From Rhizobium sp. TH135 (GTDB taxonomy: Bacteria > Pseudomonadota > Alphaproteobacteria > Rhizobiales > Rhizobiaceae), in NCBI RefSeq assembly GCF_002855515.1, contig NZ_PKRP01000001.1, positions 620,001-684,000 on the forward strand: 64,000 bases of DNA, written 5' to 3'. The position numbers were made by a program, and so were the translations under genes. Under the pieces are notes generated by a model. The model worked only from the letters and a program-made list of their open reading frames with translations, made no database searches and was not told where the DNA came from. Shown here piece after piece: positions 36,875 through 45,753 of this stretch (its first letter is position 1; every line of letters begins with the position of its first letter).

Positions 36875-38302
36875 TTGACATCAACAGCGATCTTAATCGG
36901 CAATGCCGTCTATGAACGTGAGAACGATTTACCGTTTTGCGAGAACGACCTACAAGTCTTTACAAGCCTAATCGAAGCGACCGGTAACTTCGACAGAATC
37001 ATCAGCAAGAAAAATGCAAATGCAGACGAAATTAGAGAATTGATCCGAGAGAACGCGCCGACAGACGGAGTAAACAGCAATATATTCTTCTACTTTTCGG
37101 GCCATGGATACAATTTTGGATCAGAATTATTTCTGTGTGGATCCAATTTCGACAGCAGCAGGCCACATGAGACAGGAATATCTCACGAGGAGATAACCGA
37201 TCTATTCAGGGCAGTTAGGCCAAATTTATTGGTCCTTGTGCTCGACGCCTGCTTTGCTGGCGCTTCTCTTATAAAAAGCGCCTCGCCAATTCCAGTTATA
37301 CAAAAAGAAGGGCTAAGAAGCGTAATTCAGTTTTCTTCGTCCCTCGACAACCAGACATCGTTAGGCGGAGAGAAGCTAAGCGAATTCACAAAGGCGTTCG
37401 TTGACGCAAGCATGCGCAAGACCGAAGGCCCCATCTACTACAGCGATATTCGCAACACAATCCGAGATAACTTCATTGGCAACGAAAGCCAAACGCCGTT
37501 CTTTGTAGACCAAGGCACCGGGCGAGATCTTTTTGTCGACGATGCCTCAAAACTCGAAAAATTTAGGGAACACTATAGAAAGGATTGGATGCCAACGGAC
37601 GGAAACGTTCTAGAAGATGGAGACGAAATTTCTGCCGAAGGCGTTTCTGGGGTCGGCAGAATAAGATTAATTCTTGAAAAACTTGAAAACAAAGCAGCGG
37701 AGCCAGATAAGGCAGAAACCTTAATAGGAAGCATATTTGATGGGGTTGAGAAAGAAGTAGAAAATCACGGCTTCTCTGAATTTTTCAAATTGGAGAAACG
37801 TAGCTATAATTCCTTCGCAGAGGAAGGCCCCAAAGAATTGATGATCAGAGTACTCTCTAAGGAGGAGAGGCCAGATCGACTTGTCACTGCAGAACTAAAG
37901 AAATCGAAGAAAAATCCATTGCCTTTTGATAGAATGGCTGGACTTATTGCTTCCTTATATGACGAATGGGAAGAGCACTACGATCTGGAGTTAAACTGCA
38001 CACTGCCACGTGTGCAGCTAAAGATCGAATTGACCCCAACTTACAGTTCGCTACAAAAAATCAATTTGATTCTAACCTGCGCACCCAGCCTGCATCATTG
38101 CTATGTTTTTGAGTTAACAACAGTACACCCCAGAACGGATTGGGATCATTTTTCAAAACAAGGACGTGAAATAGTAAGGCGCTGGTACAAACTTGGGTGG
38201 GACGATCAGACAAATAGCTTGATACAGAAAATCGTGAAAGGCCTTGATGATGCCGTTACCGAGCACCTTTCTGAGACGACCAAGCAATTAGACGGTGGCT
38301 AA
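36875..38302 (+). CDS. Caspase-family (peptidase C14) protein, AT-rich, probably acquired
   Basis: 475 residues from a TTG start with GGGAGGG eight bases upstream. The N-terminal half is a caspase/metacaspase p20-like domain: AILIGNAVY start, catalytic His77 in YFSGHG and catalytic Cys126 in LDACFAGA. Residues about 240-475 form a second region I cannot name, with charged and beta-rich stretches (VQLKIELTPTY, NLILTCAPSLHHCYVFEL). Bacterial caspase-like proteins are often effectors that kill or disable the cell on phage infection. Two sampled 60-base lines are 35 and 40 percent G+C, and AGA, ATA and TTA codons are frequent, unlike all neighbours, so recent transfer is likely. No sensor, cyclase or adjacent effector is present; it seems to act alone or with unlinked partners. 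Confidence 0.8.
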   Translation: MTSTAILIGNAVYERENDLPFCENDLQVFTSLIEATGNFDRIISKKNANADEIRELIRENAPTDGVNSNIFFYFSGHGYNFGSELFLCGSNFDSSRPHETGISHEEITDLFRAVRPNLLVLVLDACFAGASLIKSASPIPVIQKEGLRSVIQFSSSLDNQTSLGGEKLSEFTKAFVDASMRKTEGPIYYSDIRNTIRDNFIGNESQTPFFVDQGTGRDLFVDDASKLEKFREHYRKDWMPTDGNVLEDGDEISAEGVSGVGRIRLILEKLENKAAEPDKAETLIGSIFDGVEKEVENHGFSEFFKLEKRSYNSFAEEGPKELMIRVLSKEERPDRLVTAELKKSKKNPLPFDRMAGLIASLYDEWEEHYDLELNCTLPRVQLKIELTPTYSSLQKINLILTCAPSLHHCYVFELTTVHPRTDWDHFSKQGREIVRRWYKLGWDDQTNSLIQKIVKGLDDAVTEHLSETTKQLDGG

Positions 38303-38327
38303 TGGTACTGCTTCGAAGGTGGCTTCT

Positions 38328-39017
38328 TCACCGCCCCAACACCCGCCTTGCCACAAACCAGCTCCCACACGCCCATACGGTCCCCGCGGCCCAGCCGCCG
38401 AGCACGTCCGTCGGATAATGCACGCCGAGATAGATGCGGCTGAGGCCGATGATCAGCGTTAGCACCACCGCGACCAGCGGGAAGAAGTAGCGCAGCGATG
38501 CGCGCTCCTCGAGCCGCGACAGCATGGCGCCGAGCGTCAGATAGGTGATGGCGGACAGCATGGCATGGCCGCTCGGAAAGCTCATATCGGTGACCTCGAC
38601 CAGATGCTGGACCACCTCCGGCCGCGGCCTTGCGATGCCGAGTTTCATGGCGCTGCTCAAAGCCCAGCCACCGAGGATGGACGCGGTGACGAAGAGGGCC
38701 GTCCGGTATTTCTGGCGGAGCGCCAGATAGACCACAACAAGGGTCACCAGCAGCGTCAGCACGGTGACGCCGCCGAGTGCGGTAATGTCCACCATCATCT
38801 TGGTGAGCCAGGCAGGCCCCCGTGGCATGGCCGGATCGGCAGGGTCGCGCAACATCAGGAGCACGCCCTCATCAAAGGCGCGCGTCTCACCCTCCAGCAC
38901 CTCGCCCGTCAGCTCGAACAGGAAGTAGGCGACCAGTGCCGCCACCAGCGCGGTCAGCCAGACACGCCGTTCTGCCGCCGAGGCGATTCGAGTGAGATGG
39001 AGCTTGATGCGATGCAT
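38328..39017 (-). CDS. PAP2-family membrane phosphatase
   Basis: 229 residues from the ATG at 39017. The three phosphatase motifs are present: KLGIARPRP, PSGH in MSFPSGHAMLS, and SRIYLGVHYPTDVLGG. About six membrane segments. Removes phosphate from lipid phosphates such as undecaprenyl diphosphate or phosphatidic acid on the outer face of the inner membrane. Single gene; its end is 25 bases from the caspase-like gene. Confidence 0.87.
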   Translation of the reverse strand: MHRIKLHLTRIASAAERRVWLTALVAALVAYFLFELTGEVLEGETRAFDEGVLLMLRDPADPAMPRGPAWLTKMMVDITALGGVTVLTLLVTLVVVYLALRQKYRTALFVTASILGGWALSSAMKLGIARPRPEVVQHLVEVTDMSFPSGHAMLSAITYLTLGAMLSRLEERASLRYFFPLVAVVLTLIIGLSRIYLGVHYPTDVLGGWAAGTVWACGSWFVARRVLGR

Positions 39018-39378
39018 GGGCTGGTTCCTGATCCGTGGCGTTGAAGGTACATCGCGTCGCAAGGCGCGTGCGTCAACCGGGACGCGGGAGGCAAATGTGG
39101 GCGGGTCGCGGTTGTTCCATCAACTCGTTGACCCTTCTTCTTCGGTCCGACGGGAGTAGATGGCACACCGCTTGGGCCGACTGCAGGTTTTGCCCCTCAC
39201 CCTACCCTCTCCACGCAGGCGGGGAGAGGGTGCCGCCCTTCGACAGGCTCAGGAGCCGGATGAGGGGGCAAGGGTGGAGCGGGCAGCGGTGAGGGGGACA
39301 AAGCCATATGACGCCCAACGACCTTGATCTTCTCCCCCGCCCCAGCCACTCTCCGCCCACTCATCCGGAGACCCTCCC
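39018..39378. other. Intergenic region with a mosaic repeat
   Basis: 361 bases between divergent genes (PAP2 and S58 peptidase). The central part is the mosaic repeat at 39192-39268. The rest shows no clear promoter or gene. Confidence 0.5.
39192..39268. repeat. Rhizobial intergenic mosaic repeat (RIME-like)
   Basis: GCCCCTCA at 39192 and a slightly changed right end TGAGGGGG at 39261-39268 enclose CCCTCTCCACGCAGGCGGGG. Same family as 73-188. The insert CCCTTCGACAGGCTCAGGA differs from the other copies. Confidence 0.7.
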
Positions 39379-40377
39379 ATGCCCCAAGGCCTTCTCAACC
39401 TGCTGACCGACATCGCTGGCCTCTCTGTCGGCCATGCAACCGACCTTGGCCTCGGCTCCGGGGTAACCGTAATCGTCTTCGATGAACCCGCGACCGCATC
39501 CGGCACCGTAGTCGGCGGAGCGCCGGGTGGGCGGGACGTCACGCTCCTTGATCCGTCGATGACGATGCAACAAGTCGATGCCTTCGTACTGTCAGGCGGC
39601 TCGGCCTTTGGGCTCGACGCTGCAGGCGGGGTGCAATCGGGCCTACGCGCGGCCGGTCGCGGCTTTGCCGTCGGAACGGTGCGGGTGCCGATCGTACCGC
39701 AGGCGATCCTCATGGATCTCTTGAATGGTGGCGATAAGGATTGGGGCCTGCATGCGCCCTATCGCGACCTCGGCTATGAGGCCTATCGAAACGCCGCCAA
39801 GGGCGCCTTCCCGCTCGGCACCATCGGCGCGGGAACCGGTGCCACGACGGCGAACTTCAAGGGCGGCCTAGGCTCGGCCAGCGCCGTCTCTTCCTCAGGC
39901 CATACGATCGCAGCACTCGTTGCCGTCAATGCCATGGGCTCGGTGGTGATCGGCGACGGACCGCATTTCTGGGCCGCCCCCTTTGAAGAGGGACAGGAGT
40001 TCGGCGGGCTCGGCCAGCCTGCCCATGTCAGCGCCGACGACCGCGCCATGCAAATCAAGGGCTTGCGACTGACGGCAACCACCATCGGCGCTGTCGTGAC
40101 CGATTGCACCCTGTCAAAACCCGAGCTCCACCGCCTGTCTCTGTCTGCCCATGACGGTCTGGCACGCGCGGTGCTCCCCGCCCATCTGCCGCTGGATGGC
40201 GACACGATGTTTGCAGCCTCGACAGGCAAGCGTGAGAGCAATGGCACGGCAGACCTCATGGAACTCTGCCATCTGGCAACGCTGGTGACCACGCGCGCCA
40301 TTGCACGCGGGGTTTATGAGGCCGTTGCCTTGCCGTATGCCGGTGCGCAGCCGGCATGGCGTGACAGGTGGGCTTGA
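39379..40377 (+). CDS. P1/S58-family (DmpA-like) peptidase
   Basis: 332 residues, an N-terminal-nucleophile type aminopeptidase of the DmpA/BapA group. ITDIAGLSVGHATD-like start (here LLTDIAGLSVGHAT), SGGSAFGLDAAGGV and the self-cleavage region FKGGLGSASAVSS, where the serine after GG-LG becomes the N-terminal nucleophile. AGAC/GGAGAC upstream. Members cut beta-alanyl or N-terminal residues from small peptides. No signal peptide. Stands alone between two repeat elements. Confidence 0.82.
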   Translation: MPQGLLNLLTDIAGLSVGHATDLGLGSGVTVIVFDEPATASGTVVGGAPGGRDVTLLDPSMTMQQVDAFVLSGGSAFGLDAAGGVQSGLRAAGRGFAVGTVRVPIVPQAILMDLLNGGDKDWGLHAPYRDLGYEAYRNAAKGAFPLGTIGAGTGATTANFKGGLGSASAVSSSGHTIAALVAVNAMGSVVIGDGPHFWAAPFEEGQEFGGLGQPAHVSADDRAMQIKGLRLTATTIGAVVTDCTLSKPELHRLSLSAHDGLARAVLPAHLPLDGDTMFAASTGKRESNGTADLMELCHLATLVTTRAIARGVYEAVALPYAGAQPAWRDRWA

Positions 40378-40708
40378 CTTCTTCTCCCCCTCACCCTGAG
40401 GTGCCCGACAACGTCGGGCCTCGAAGGGCGAGGCCACAAACAGACCCAGCACCTCCGCATACGCCTGTCAAAATGAGAAGCCGCTCGATGCTTCGAGGCC
40501 CGCGCCGTGCGCGGGCACCTCAGCATGAGGGCGTTGAGCCAACAGCGCTTGCAGCCTCTCCTGCACCCCCAAGACTTTCGTCCCACCGCCCCTTGACCCA
40601 AGTCAAGGACAGCCCACCCTACACCACAGAGATTGCCCCTCAGGGTTGGCCATGCTGACGAAGCAGACCGGCTGCAGGATAAACGGATCGGGGGAGGACG
40701 GTTCGACA
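40378..40708. other. Intergenic region with a second repeat family
   Basis: 331 bases ahead of the MaoC-Pta gene; nearly half is the repeat at 40386-40530. GGGAGGA at 40691-40697 is the likely ribosome binding site. Promoter not clear. Confidence 0.5.
40386..40530. repeat. Palindromic intergenic repeat, second family
   Basis: CCTCACCCTGAGGTGCCCG and GGGCCTCGAAGGGCGAGG (left part) are echoed inverted by GCTTCGAGGCCCGCG and GCGCGGGCACCTCAGCATGA (right part). The CCTGAGGTGCCC / GGGCCTCGAAGG pattern is common as an intergenic repeat in alphaproteobacteria and differs from the GCCCCTCA-bounded elements in this window. Confidence 0.65.
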
Positions 40709-42091
40709 ATGGAAGACGAAAGCGACATGGAAAGACCAGTCCTCACCAACCGCATGTTCGACGAGCTGAAGCTCGGCGATGCCGCCAGCATCACCCGCGT
40801 GATTGGCCCCGATGATATCGAACTCTTTGCAGCCCTCTCCGGCGACAACAATCCCGTGCCGCTCGGTCAGTCGCTGATCCCGGCCGGCATGATCTCGGCT
40901 GTGTTCGACACCCGCCTCCCCGGCCCAGGAACAGTGTATCTCGGCCAGGATCTGGAGTTCTGGAGGGACATCGCGACCGGAGACCGGATCACCGCGACAG
41001 TCACGCTGATGACCAAGGAAAGCGATGGCCGGACGCTGATCTTCGACACCCGCGCCGTGAACCAGCATGGCGAGCCGGTGCTCGCCGGCAAGGCCCGCGT
41101 GCGTGCGCCAACCGAGCGCATCAGCTGGTCGGAAAACCTTCCGCCGGATGTCTCCCTGCAACGCCACGACCGCTTCGATGCCATCGTCGCTGAGGCCCGG
41201 AGCCTGCCGATGGTCAAGACGGCCCTCGTCCACCCGTGCTCACCGGAGGCGATCGAGGCGGCCGTCGAGATCCGTGATGAGGGTCTGCTGGAGCCGATCC
41301 TGATCGGTCCGGAGGCGAAGATCCGCGCAGCGGCTGAACAGGCGGGTATCTCGATCGACGGCTTCGAAATCCTGCACACCGAACATAGCCATGCGGCAGC
41401 AGCCCTTGCTGTCAAGCTTGCGGTTGCCGGCAAGGTCGGCTCCGTGATGAAGGGCAGCCTGCATTCCGACGAGCTGCTCGGCGCGGTCGTGGGCAGCGGC
41501 GCGGGCCTCAGAACCGAACGCCGCGTCAGCCATGTCTATGTCATGGATGTGCCCGCCTATTCCAAACTGCTGATCGTCACGGATGCGGCGATCAACATCG
41601 CCCCAACGCTGGAGCACAAGCGCGACATCTGCCAGAACGCGGTCGATCTCATGCATATGCTCGGTGTTCCCGAGCCCAAGGTCGCCGTGCTCGCCGCCGT
41701 CGAGACGGTCAACGACAAGATGCCGGCAACGCTCGAGGCGGCAGCCCTCACCGTCATGGCCGCACGCGGCCAGATCAAGGGGGCCAAGGTCGACGGCCCG
41801 CTTGCCTTCGACAATGCAATCAGCATCGAAGCCGCCCGCACCAAGGGCATCATTTCGCCCGTCGCCGGCGATGCCGACATCCTGCTCGTGCCGGACCTCG
41901 AAGCGGGCAACATGCTCGCCAAGCAGCTCCTATACTTCGCGAATGCCGATGCCGCCGGCCTGGTGCTCGGTGCGCGGGTACCGATCATTCTGACCAGCCG
42001 CTCGGATAGCCTCCGCGTCCGCATCGCCTCGGCCGCGCTCGCGAAACTCGTCGCCGCAAAGCGCGCGGCAGCGCTTGGTGGCAAGGCATGA
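40709..42091 (+). CDS. MaoC-like hydratase / phosphate acetyl(butyryl)transferase fusion
   Basis: 461 residues from the ATG at 40709 (another ATG at 40730). Residues about 8-145 are a MaoC/hot-dog domain (ITRVIGPDDIELFAALSGDNNPV with the hydratase-type Asp/His region partly kept: the expected His appears replaced by Val-Pro). Residues about 160-461 are a phosphotransacetylase domain (ALVHPCSPEAIEAAVE, GAVVGSGAGLRTERRVSHVYVM). Converts acyl-CoA and phosphate to acyl phosphate, then acetate kinase makes ATP. Its stop overlaps ackA. Because the hydratase motif looks altered, the first domain may only bind acyl-CoA. Confidence 0.85.
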   Translation: MEDESDMERPVLTNRMFDELKLGDAASITRVIGPDDIELFAALSGDNNPVPLGQSLIPAGMISAVFDTRLPGPGTVYLGQDLEFWRDIATGDRITATVTLMTKESDGRTLIFDTRAVNQHGEPVLAGKARVRAPTERISWSENLPPDVSLQRHDRFDAIVAEARSLPMVKTALVHPCSPEAIEAAVEIRDEGLLEPILIGPEAKIRAAAEQAGISIDGFEILHTEHSHAAAALAVKLAVAGKVGSVMKGSLHSDELLGAVVGSGAGLRTERRVSHVYVMDVPAYSKLLIVTDAAINIAPTLEHKRDICQNAVDLMHMLGVPEPKVAVLAAVETVNDKMPATLEAAALTVMAARGQIKGAKVDGPLAFDNAISIEAARTKGIISPVAGDADILLVPDLEAGNMLAKQLLYFANADAAGLVLGARVPIILTSRSDSLRVRIASAALAKLVAAKRAAALGGKA

Positions 42092-43263
42092 GCCAGAAAC
42101 TGCTGCTAACCTTCAATGCCGGCTCTTCGACGGTGAAGATCGGCATTTTCGCCCGCGAACAAGCAGGCGCCAGACGCATCGGCAAGGGCGTCATAGACTT
42201 CCGCGCCGAACCGCTCACCTTCCATCTGGTCGAAGGACCCGCCGTCTTCGACGTGCCCCTGGTGGCAAAGACCGACGACCTGCTGCACGACGTTCTTGAA
42301 GAGGTCTTCGACTGGCTGTCCGAGCACTACGACCTCGACGCCGTCTCGGCCGTCGGCCACCGCGTGGTGCATGGCGGCGATCTCTTTACGGATGCCGTGA
42401 AGGTCGACGACACCAGCCTCGCCGGCATCAAGAGCCTTGTAGCCCTCGCCCCGCTCCACCAACCGCAGAACCTGCGTCTGATCCGCGCCATCGCCGAGTT
42501 GAAATCCGGCCTGCCCCAGACCGCGTCCTTCGACACCGCCTTCCACCGCACGCAATCCGATGTCATCAGGCGCTTCGCCATACCGCGCGAGTGGTTCGAC
42601 AAGGGCGTCAAACGCTATGGCTTTCACGGCCTCTCCTATGCCTATGTCGCGGGCGCCCTGAAGGCGCTCGAACCGGAAACGGCCGGCGGCCGCGCTGTCG
42701 TTGCCCATCTCGGCTCCGGTGCCAGCCTCTGCGCGCTGGAGAATGGCGTGAGCCGCGATACCTCCATGGGCTTTTCCACCATCGACGGCGTACCCATGGC
42801 GACCCGTTCCGGCGCAATCGATCCGGGCGTGCTGTTCCATCTGATCGAGGCCCATGGGCTGAGCATCCGGCAAGTCGAGGACCTGATCTACAAGCAGTCG
42901 GGCCTGCTCGGTCTCTCAGGTATCAGCGCCGATAGCCGCATATTGCTGGAGACCCCGTCGAAGGAGGCCCGCGAGGCGATCGACGTCTTTACCTTCCGTA
43001 TCGCAGGTGAAGTGGCGCGGCTCTCGGCCACGCTCGGCGGCCTGGACACGCTGGTCTTCACCGCCGGCATCGGCGAGAACCAGCCGGCAATCCGCCGATC
43101 GGTGGTCGAGCGCCTGCGCTTCCTCGGTCTGCTGCTGGATGGCGAGGCGAACGACCGCAACGAAGCGGTCATTTCGCGCGAGGAGAGCCGCGTGAAGATC
43201 CGCGTGATCGCAACCGACGAGGAACAGGTGATCGCCGACGATTGCCTGAGGCTTCTCGGCTGA
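42088..43263 (+). CDS. ackA: Acetate kinase
   Basis: Makes acetate and ATP from acetyl phosphate, or the reverse. 391 residues; LTFNAGSSTVKIGIF start, VGHRVVHGGD with the substrate arginine, FDTAFHRT, HLGSGASLCA and FTAGIGENQPAIR are acetate kinase signatures. Coupled to the phosphotransacetylase fusion by an ATGA overlap, so the pair forms a substrate-level phosphorylation or acetate activation module. A butyrate/propionate kinase role is possible. Confidence 0.92.
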   Translation: MSQKLLLTFNAGSSTVKIGIFAREQAGARRIGKGVIDFRAEPLTFHLVEGPAVFDVPLVAKTDDLLHDVLEEVFDWLSEHYDLDAVSAVGHRVVHGGDLFTDAVKVDDTSLAGIKSLVALAPLHQPQNLRLIRAIAELKSGLPQTASFDTAFHRTQSDVIRRFAIPREWFDKGVKRYGFHGLSYAYVAGALKALEPETAGGRAVVAHLGSGASLCALENGVSRDTSMGFSTIDGVPMATRSGAIDPGVLFHLIEAHGLSIRQVEDLIYKQSGLLGLSGISADSRILLETPSKEAREAIDVFTFRIAGEVARLSATLGGLDTLVFTAGIGENQPAIRRSVVERLRFLGLLLDGEANDRNEAVISREESRVKIRVIATDEEQVIADDCLRLLG

Positions 43264-43343
43264 GAAGATCCGCCAGCACTGACACCAAAGCGTCATGAAA
43301 CGCGCCTAGAGACGCCTCGACGAGAGCGGATGGAGATGCGGTC

Positions 43344-44537
43344 ATGCTGAGACAGACGAATGCCACGGGTGAAACCCATGAATCAGCGCGCGGCGAGGCA
43401 CTGGTGCTTTCCAATGCCCGCGTTGTCACACCAAACCATGTACTCCATGGCTCGCTAGTGATTGAAAACGGGAAGATCGCGGAGATCCATGAAGGCCCGT
43501 CGCGCCATGCCGATGCGCTCGATTTTGCCGGCGACTACCTGCTGCCCGGCCTTGTCGATATCCACACCGACCATTTCGAGAAACACCTCTATCCCCGCGC
43601 GCATGTGCGCTGGGATTTCATGCGCGCGGCCCTGGCCCACGATGCCCAGATCATCGGCGGCGGCGTCACCACCGTTTTCGACAGCCTCTGCGTCGGAGCG
43701 ACCACCGACAATCCGGAACGGGCCGAGATCCTGAAACCGATGATCGAGGCGCTGGAGCAGGCGCAGAGCTCCGGCATGCTGCGCGCCGAACATCTCGTTC
43801 ACCTGCGCTGCGAACTGACGGACCCGGTAACGCCGCAACTGACAGCCGACAATATCGACCGCGAGATCGTGCGCGTCATCTCCATCATGGAACACCTGCC
43901 CGGCATCCGCCAGAGCCGCGACATTGAGGCCTATGTCGCAAGAGCATGCAAATCGACCGGCGAGAGCCCCGAACTGGTGCGCGAGAGGATCAAGGTGCTG
44001 GTCGCGGAAAAGAGCCATATCGCCGCCACGACGCGGCCTGATATCGTCGCCCTTGCCCGCACGCGCTCCATGCCGCTCATGAGCCACGACGACACGGATA
44101 TCGCCCATATCGAGGATGGCGTAGCGGAGGGTGTGTCGATTTCGGAATTCCCCTGCTCGATGGAGGCGGCGGAAGCAGCACGCGCCGCTGGCATGCGCAT
44201 CGTTGCCGGTGCGCCTAATCTCGTGCGTGGCGGTTCACAATCCGGCAACATCGCCGTGCGCGACCTGCTAGCAGCAAGGCTCGTCGATATCCTGGCTTCA
44301 GACTACGTCCCGCGCTCCATGCTCGATGCAGCCTTCATGATCTCAGCCGATCCGGGCCTCGACTACGATCTGCCGAGCGCTGTTGCCATGGTCACCCGCA
44401 GCCCGGCGCTCGCCGGCGGCTTGACGGATCGCGGCGCAATCGAAACCGGCTTAAAGGCCGACCTGATCCGTGTCGACCTGCAGGACGGCCATCCCTTCGC
44501 CAAGTCGGTGTGGCGCTCCGGTCACCGCGTCGCCTGA
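43344..44537 (+). CDS. phnM: PhnM-like phosphonate metabolism hydrolase
   Basis: 397 residues of the amidohydrolase superfamily. GLVDIHTDHFEKH, the His pair in MPLMSHDDTD, and ISEFPCSMEAAEAARAAGM with IVAGAPNLVRGGSQSGN identify PhnM, which hydrolyses ribose-1-methylphosphonate 5-triphosphate in the C-P lyase pathway. No phnGHIJKL genes are here, so the pathway must be completed elsewhere. GGAG precedes the ATG. Follows ackA by 80 bases on the same strand, perhaps a separate unit. Confidence 0.85.
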   Translation: MLRQTNATGETHESARGEALVLSNARVVTPNHVLHGSLVIENGKIAEIHEGPSRHADALDFAGDYLLPGLVDIHTDHFEKHLYPRAHVRWDFMRAALAHDAQIIGGGVTTVFDSLCVGATTDNPERAEILKPMIEALEQAQSSGMLRAEHLVHLRCELTDPVTPQLTADNIDREIVRVISIMEHLPGIRQSRDIEAYVARACKSTGESPELVRERIKVLVAEKSHIAATTRPDIVALARTRSMPLMSHDDTDIAHIEDGVAEGVSISEFPCSMEAAEAARAAGMRIVAGAPNLVRGGSQSGNIAVRDLLAARLVDILASDYVPRSMLDAAFMISADPGLDYDLPSAVAMVTRSPALAGGLTDRGAIETGLKADLIRVDLQDGHPFAKSVWRSGHRVA

Positions 44538-44558
44538 GCGGAAGCGCCCTCCCCGCGT

Positions 44559-45611
44559 TTACTCGTGCCAGGCAGACGCCAGCACCCGCAGCCAGTTTTC
44601 CCGGCAGATCTTGTCGAGATCGGCAGGACGATAGCCGCGCTCCTTCAGCGCGGTCACAAGCCGTTGGTTGCCGGAGGCATCGCCGATCACGTTCGGGATC
44701 GTCGCCCCGTCAAAGTCAGACCCCAGCGCCACGCAGTCGATCCCCATGCGGTCGACGAGATAGTCGATGTGGCTGACCATAGTGGCAAGCGAGGTTTCGG
44801 CATCGTCGCGCCCATCGGGCCGCAGCATAGTGACGGCATAGTTGAGCCCCACCAGCCCGTGGCTTGCCTTGATCGCGTCCATCTGCCGGTCCGTCAGGTT
44901 GCGGGCAACCGGCGTCAATGCATGCACGTTGGAATGGCTGGCGATCAGCGGCTGGTCGCTCAGGCGCTCGACGTCCCAGAAGCCCTTCTCGGTAATGTGC
45001 GCAAGATCGATCAGAATGCCGAGCCGGTTGCAGGCCCGGATCAGATCTTCGCCGGCGCGCGTCAGGCCGGGTCCTGTATCGGGCGAACTCGGATAGGCGA
45101 AGGGTACACCATGGCCGAAAATGTTGTGGCGGCTCCAGACGGGCCCGAGCGAACGAAGGCCAGCAGCGTAGAAAACCTCGAGCGCATCGAGATCGGCATC
45201 GATGGCCTCGCAGCCTTCCATATGCATCACCGCAGCAAACACGCCATCATCCATGGCTTGCCGGATGTCACGGGTCGAGCGGCAGAGCCGCCAGCTTCCG
45301 TCCTGATCGAGCCGATGGGCGATGGCTGCCATTTCCATCGCGATATCGAGCGACGCCTGGCGATCGAGCGGCGGATCGAGCGGAGTCGCATAGTGCCCGT
45401 TCGCATCCGGCTCGCGCAGCGTGAAATCATGCGGCGACGGGATGTAGATGGCACAAAGACCACCGGCGAGACCACCCCGCTTGGCCCGGGGTGCATCGAT
45501 ATGCCCGGCGCTGGTTCCGTTGCGGAATTCGGCCACGGGGTTGCGACCTTCCGTTCCGCTGCGCCAGAGGCGGAGGAGAACATCATTGTGGCCGTCGAAA
45601 ACGAGGTTCAT
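44559..45611 (-). CDS. M19 membrane-dipeptidase-family hydrolase
   Basis: 350 residues from the ATG at 45611. FDGHNDVLLRL (first zinc His-x-Asp), MEGCEAIDAD, ASHSNVHAL and GSDFDG are renal dipeptidase family motifs. Cleaves dipeptides, including those with D- or dehydro-residues. No signal peptide despite the family name. Downstream of the amidase on the same strand (142-base gap), so probably part of the same catabolic locus. Confidence 0.88.
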   Translation of the reverse strand: MNLVFDGHNDVLLRLWRSGTEGRNPVAEFRNGTSAGHIDAPRAKRGGLAGGLCAIYIPSPHDFTLREPDANGHYATPLDPPLDRQASLDIAMEMAAIAHRLDQDGSWRLCRSTRDIRQAMDDGVFAAVMHMEGCEAIDADLDALEVFYAAGLRSLGPVWSRHNIFGHGVPFAYPSSPDTGPGLTRAGEDLIRACNRLGILIDLAHITEKGFWDVERLSDQPLIASHSNVHALTPVARNLTDRQMDAIKASHGLVGLNYAVTMLRPDGRDDAETSLATMVSHIDYLVDRMGIDCVALGSDFDGATIPNVIGDASGNQRLVTALKERGYRPADLDKICRENWLRVLASAWHE

Positions 45612-45753
45612 GCAGGCAGATCCAGAAAATGGCATCCAGGTGTGGACCCGGACGGGAGGGGATGGCTGGGCGTCGAAGCAAAACTGTTTCGGAATCGTTG
45701 GACGAAATCATGTCGCGCTTCAAGTCGGCCGACGATTAACCGGGAAGAAGAGT

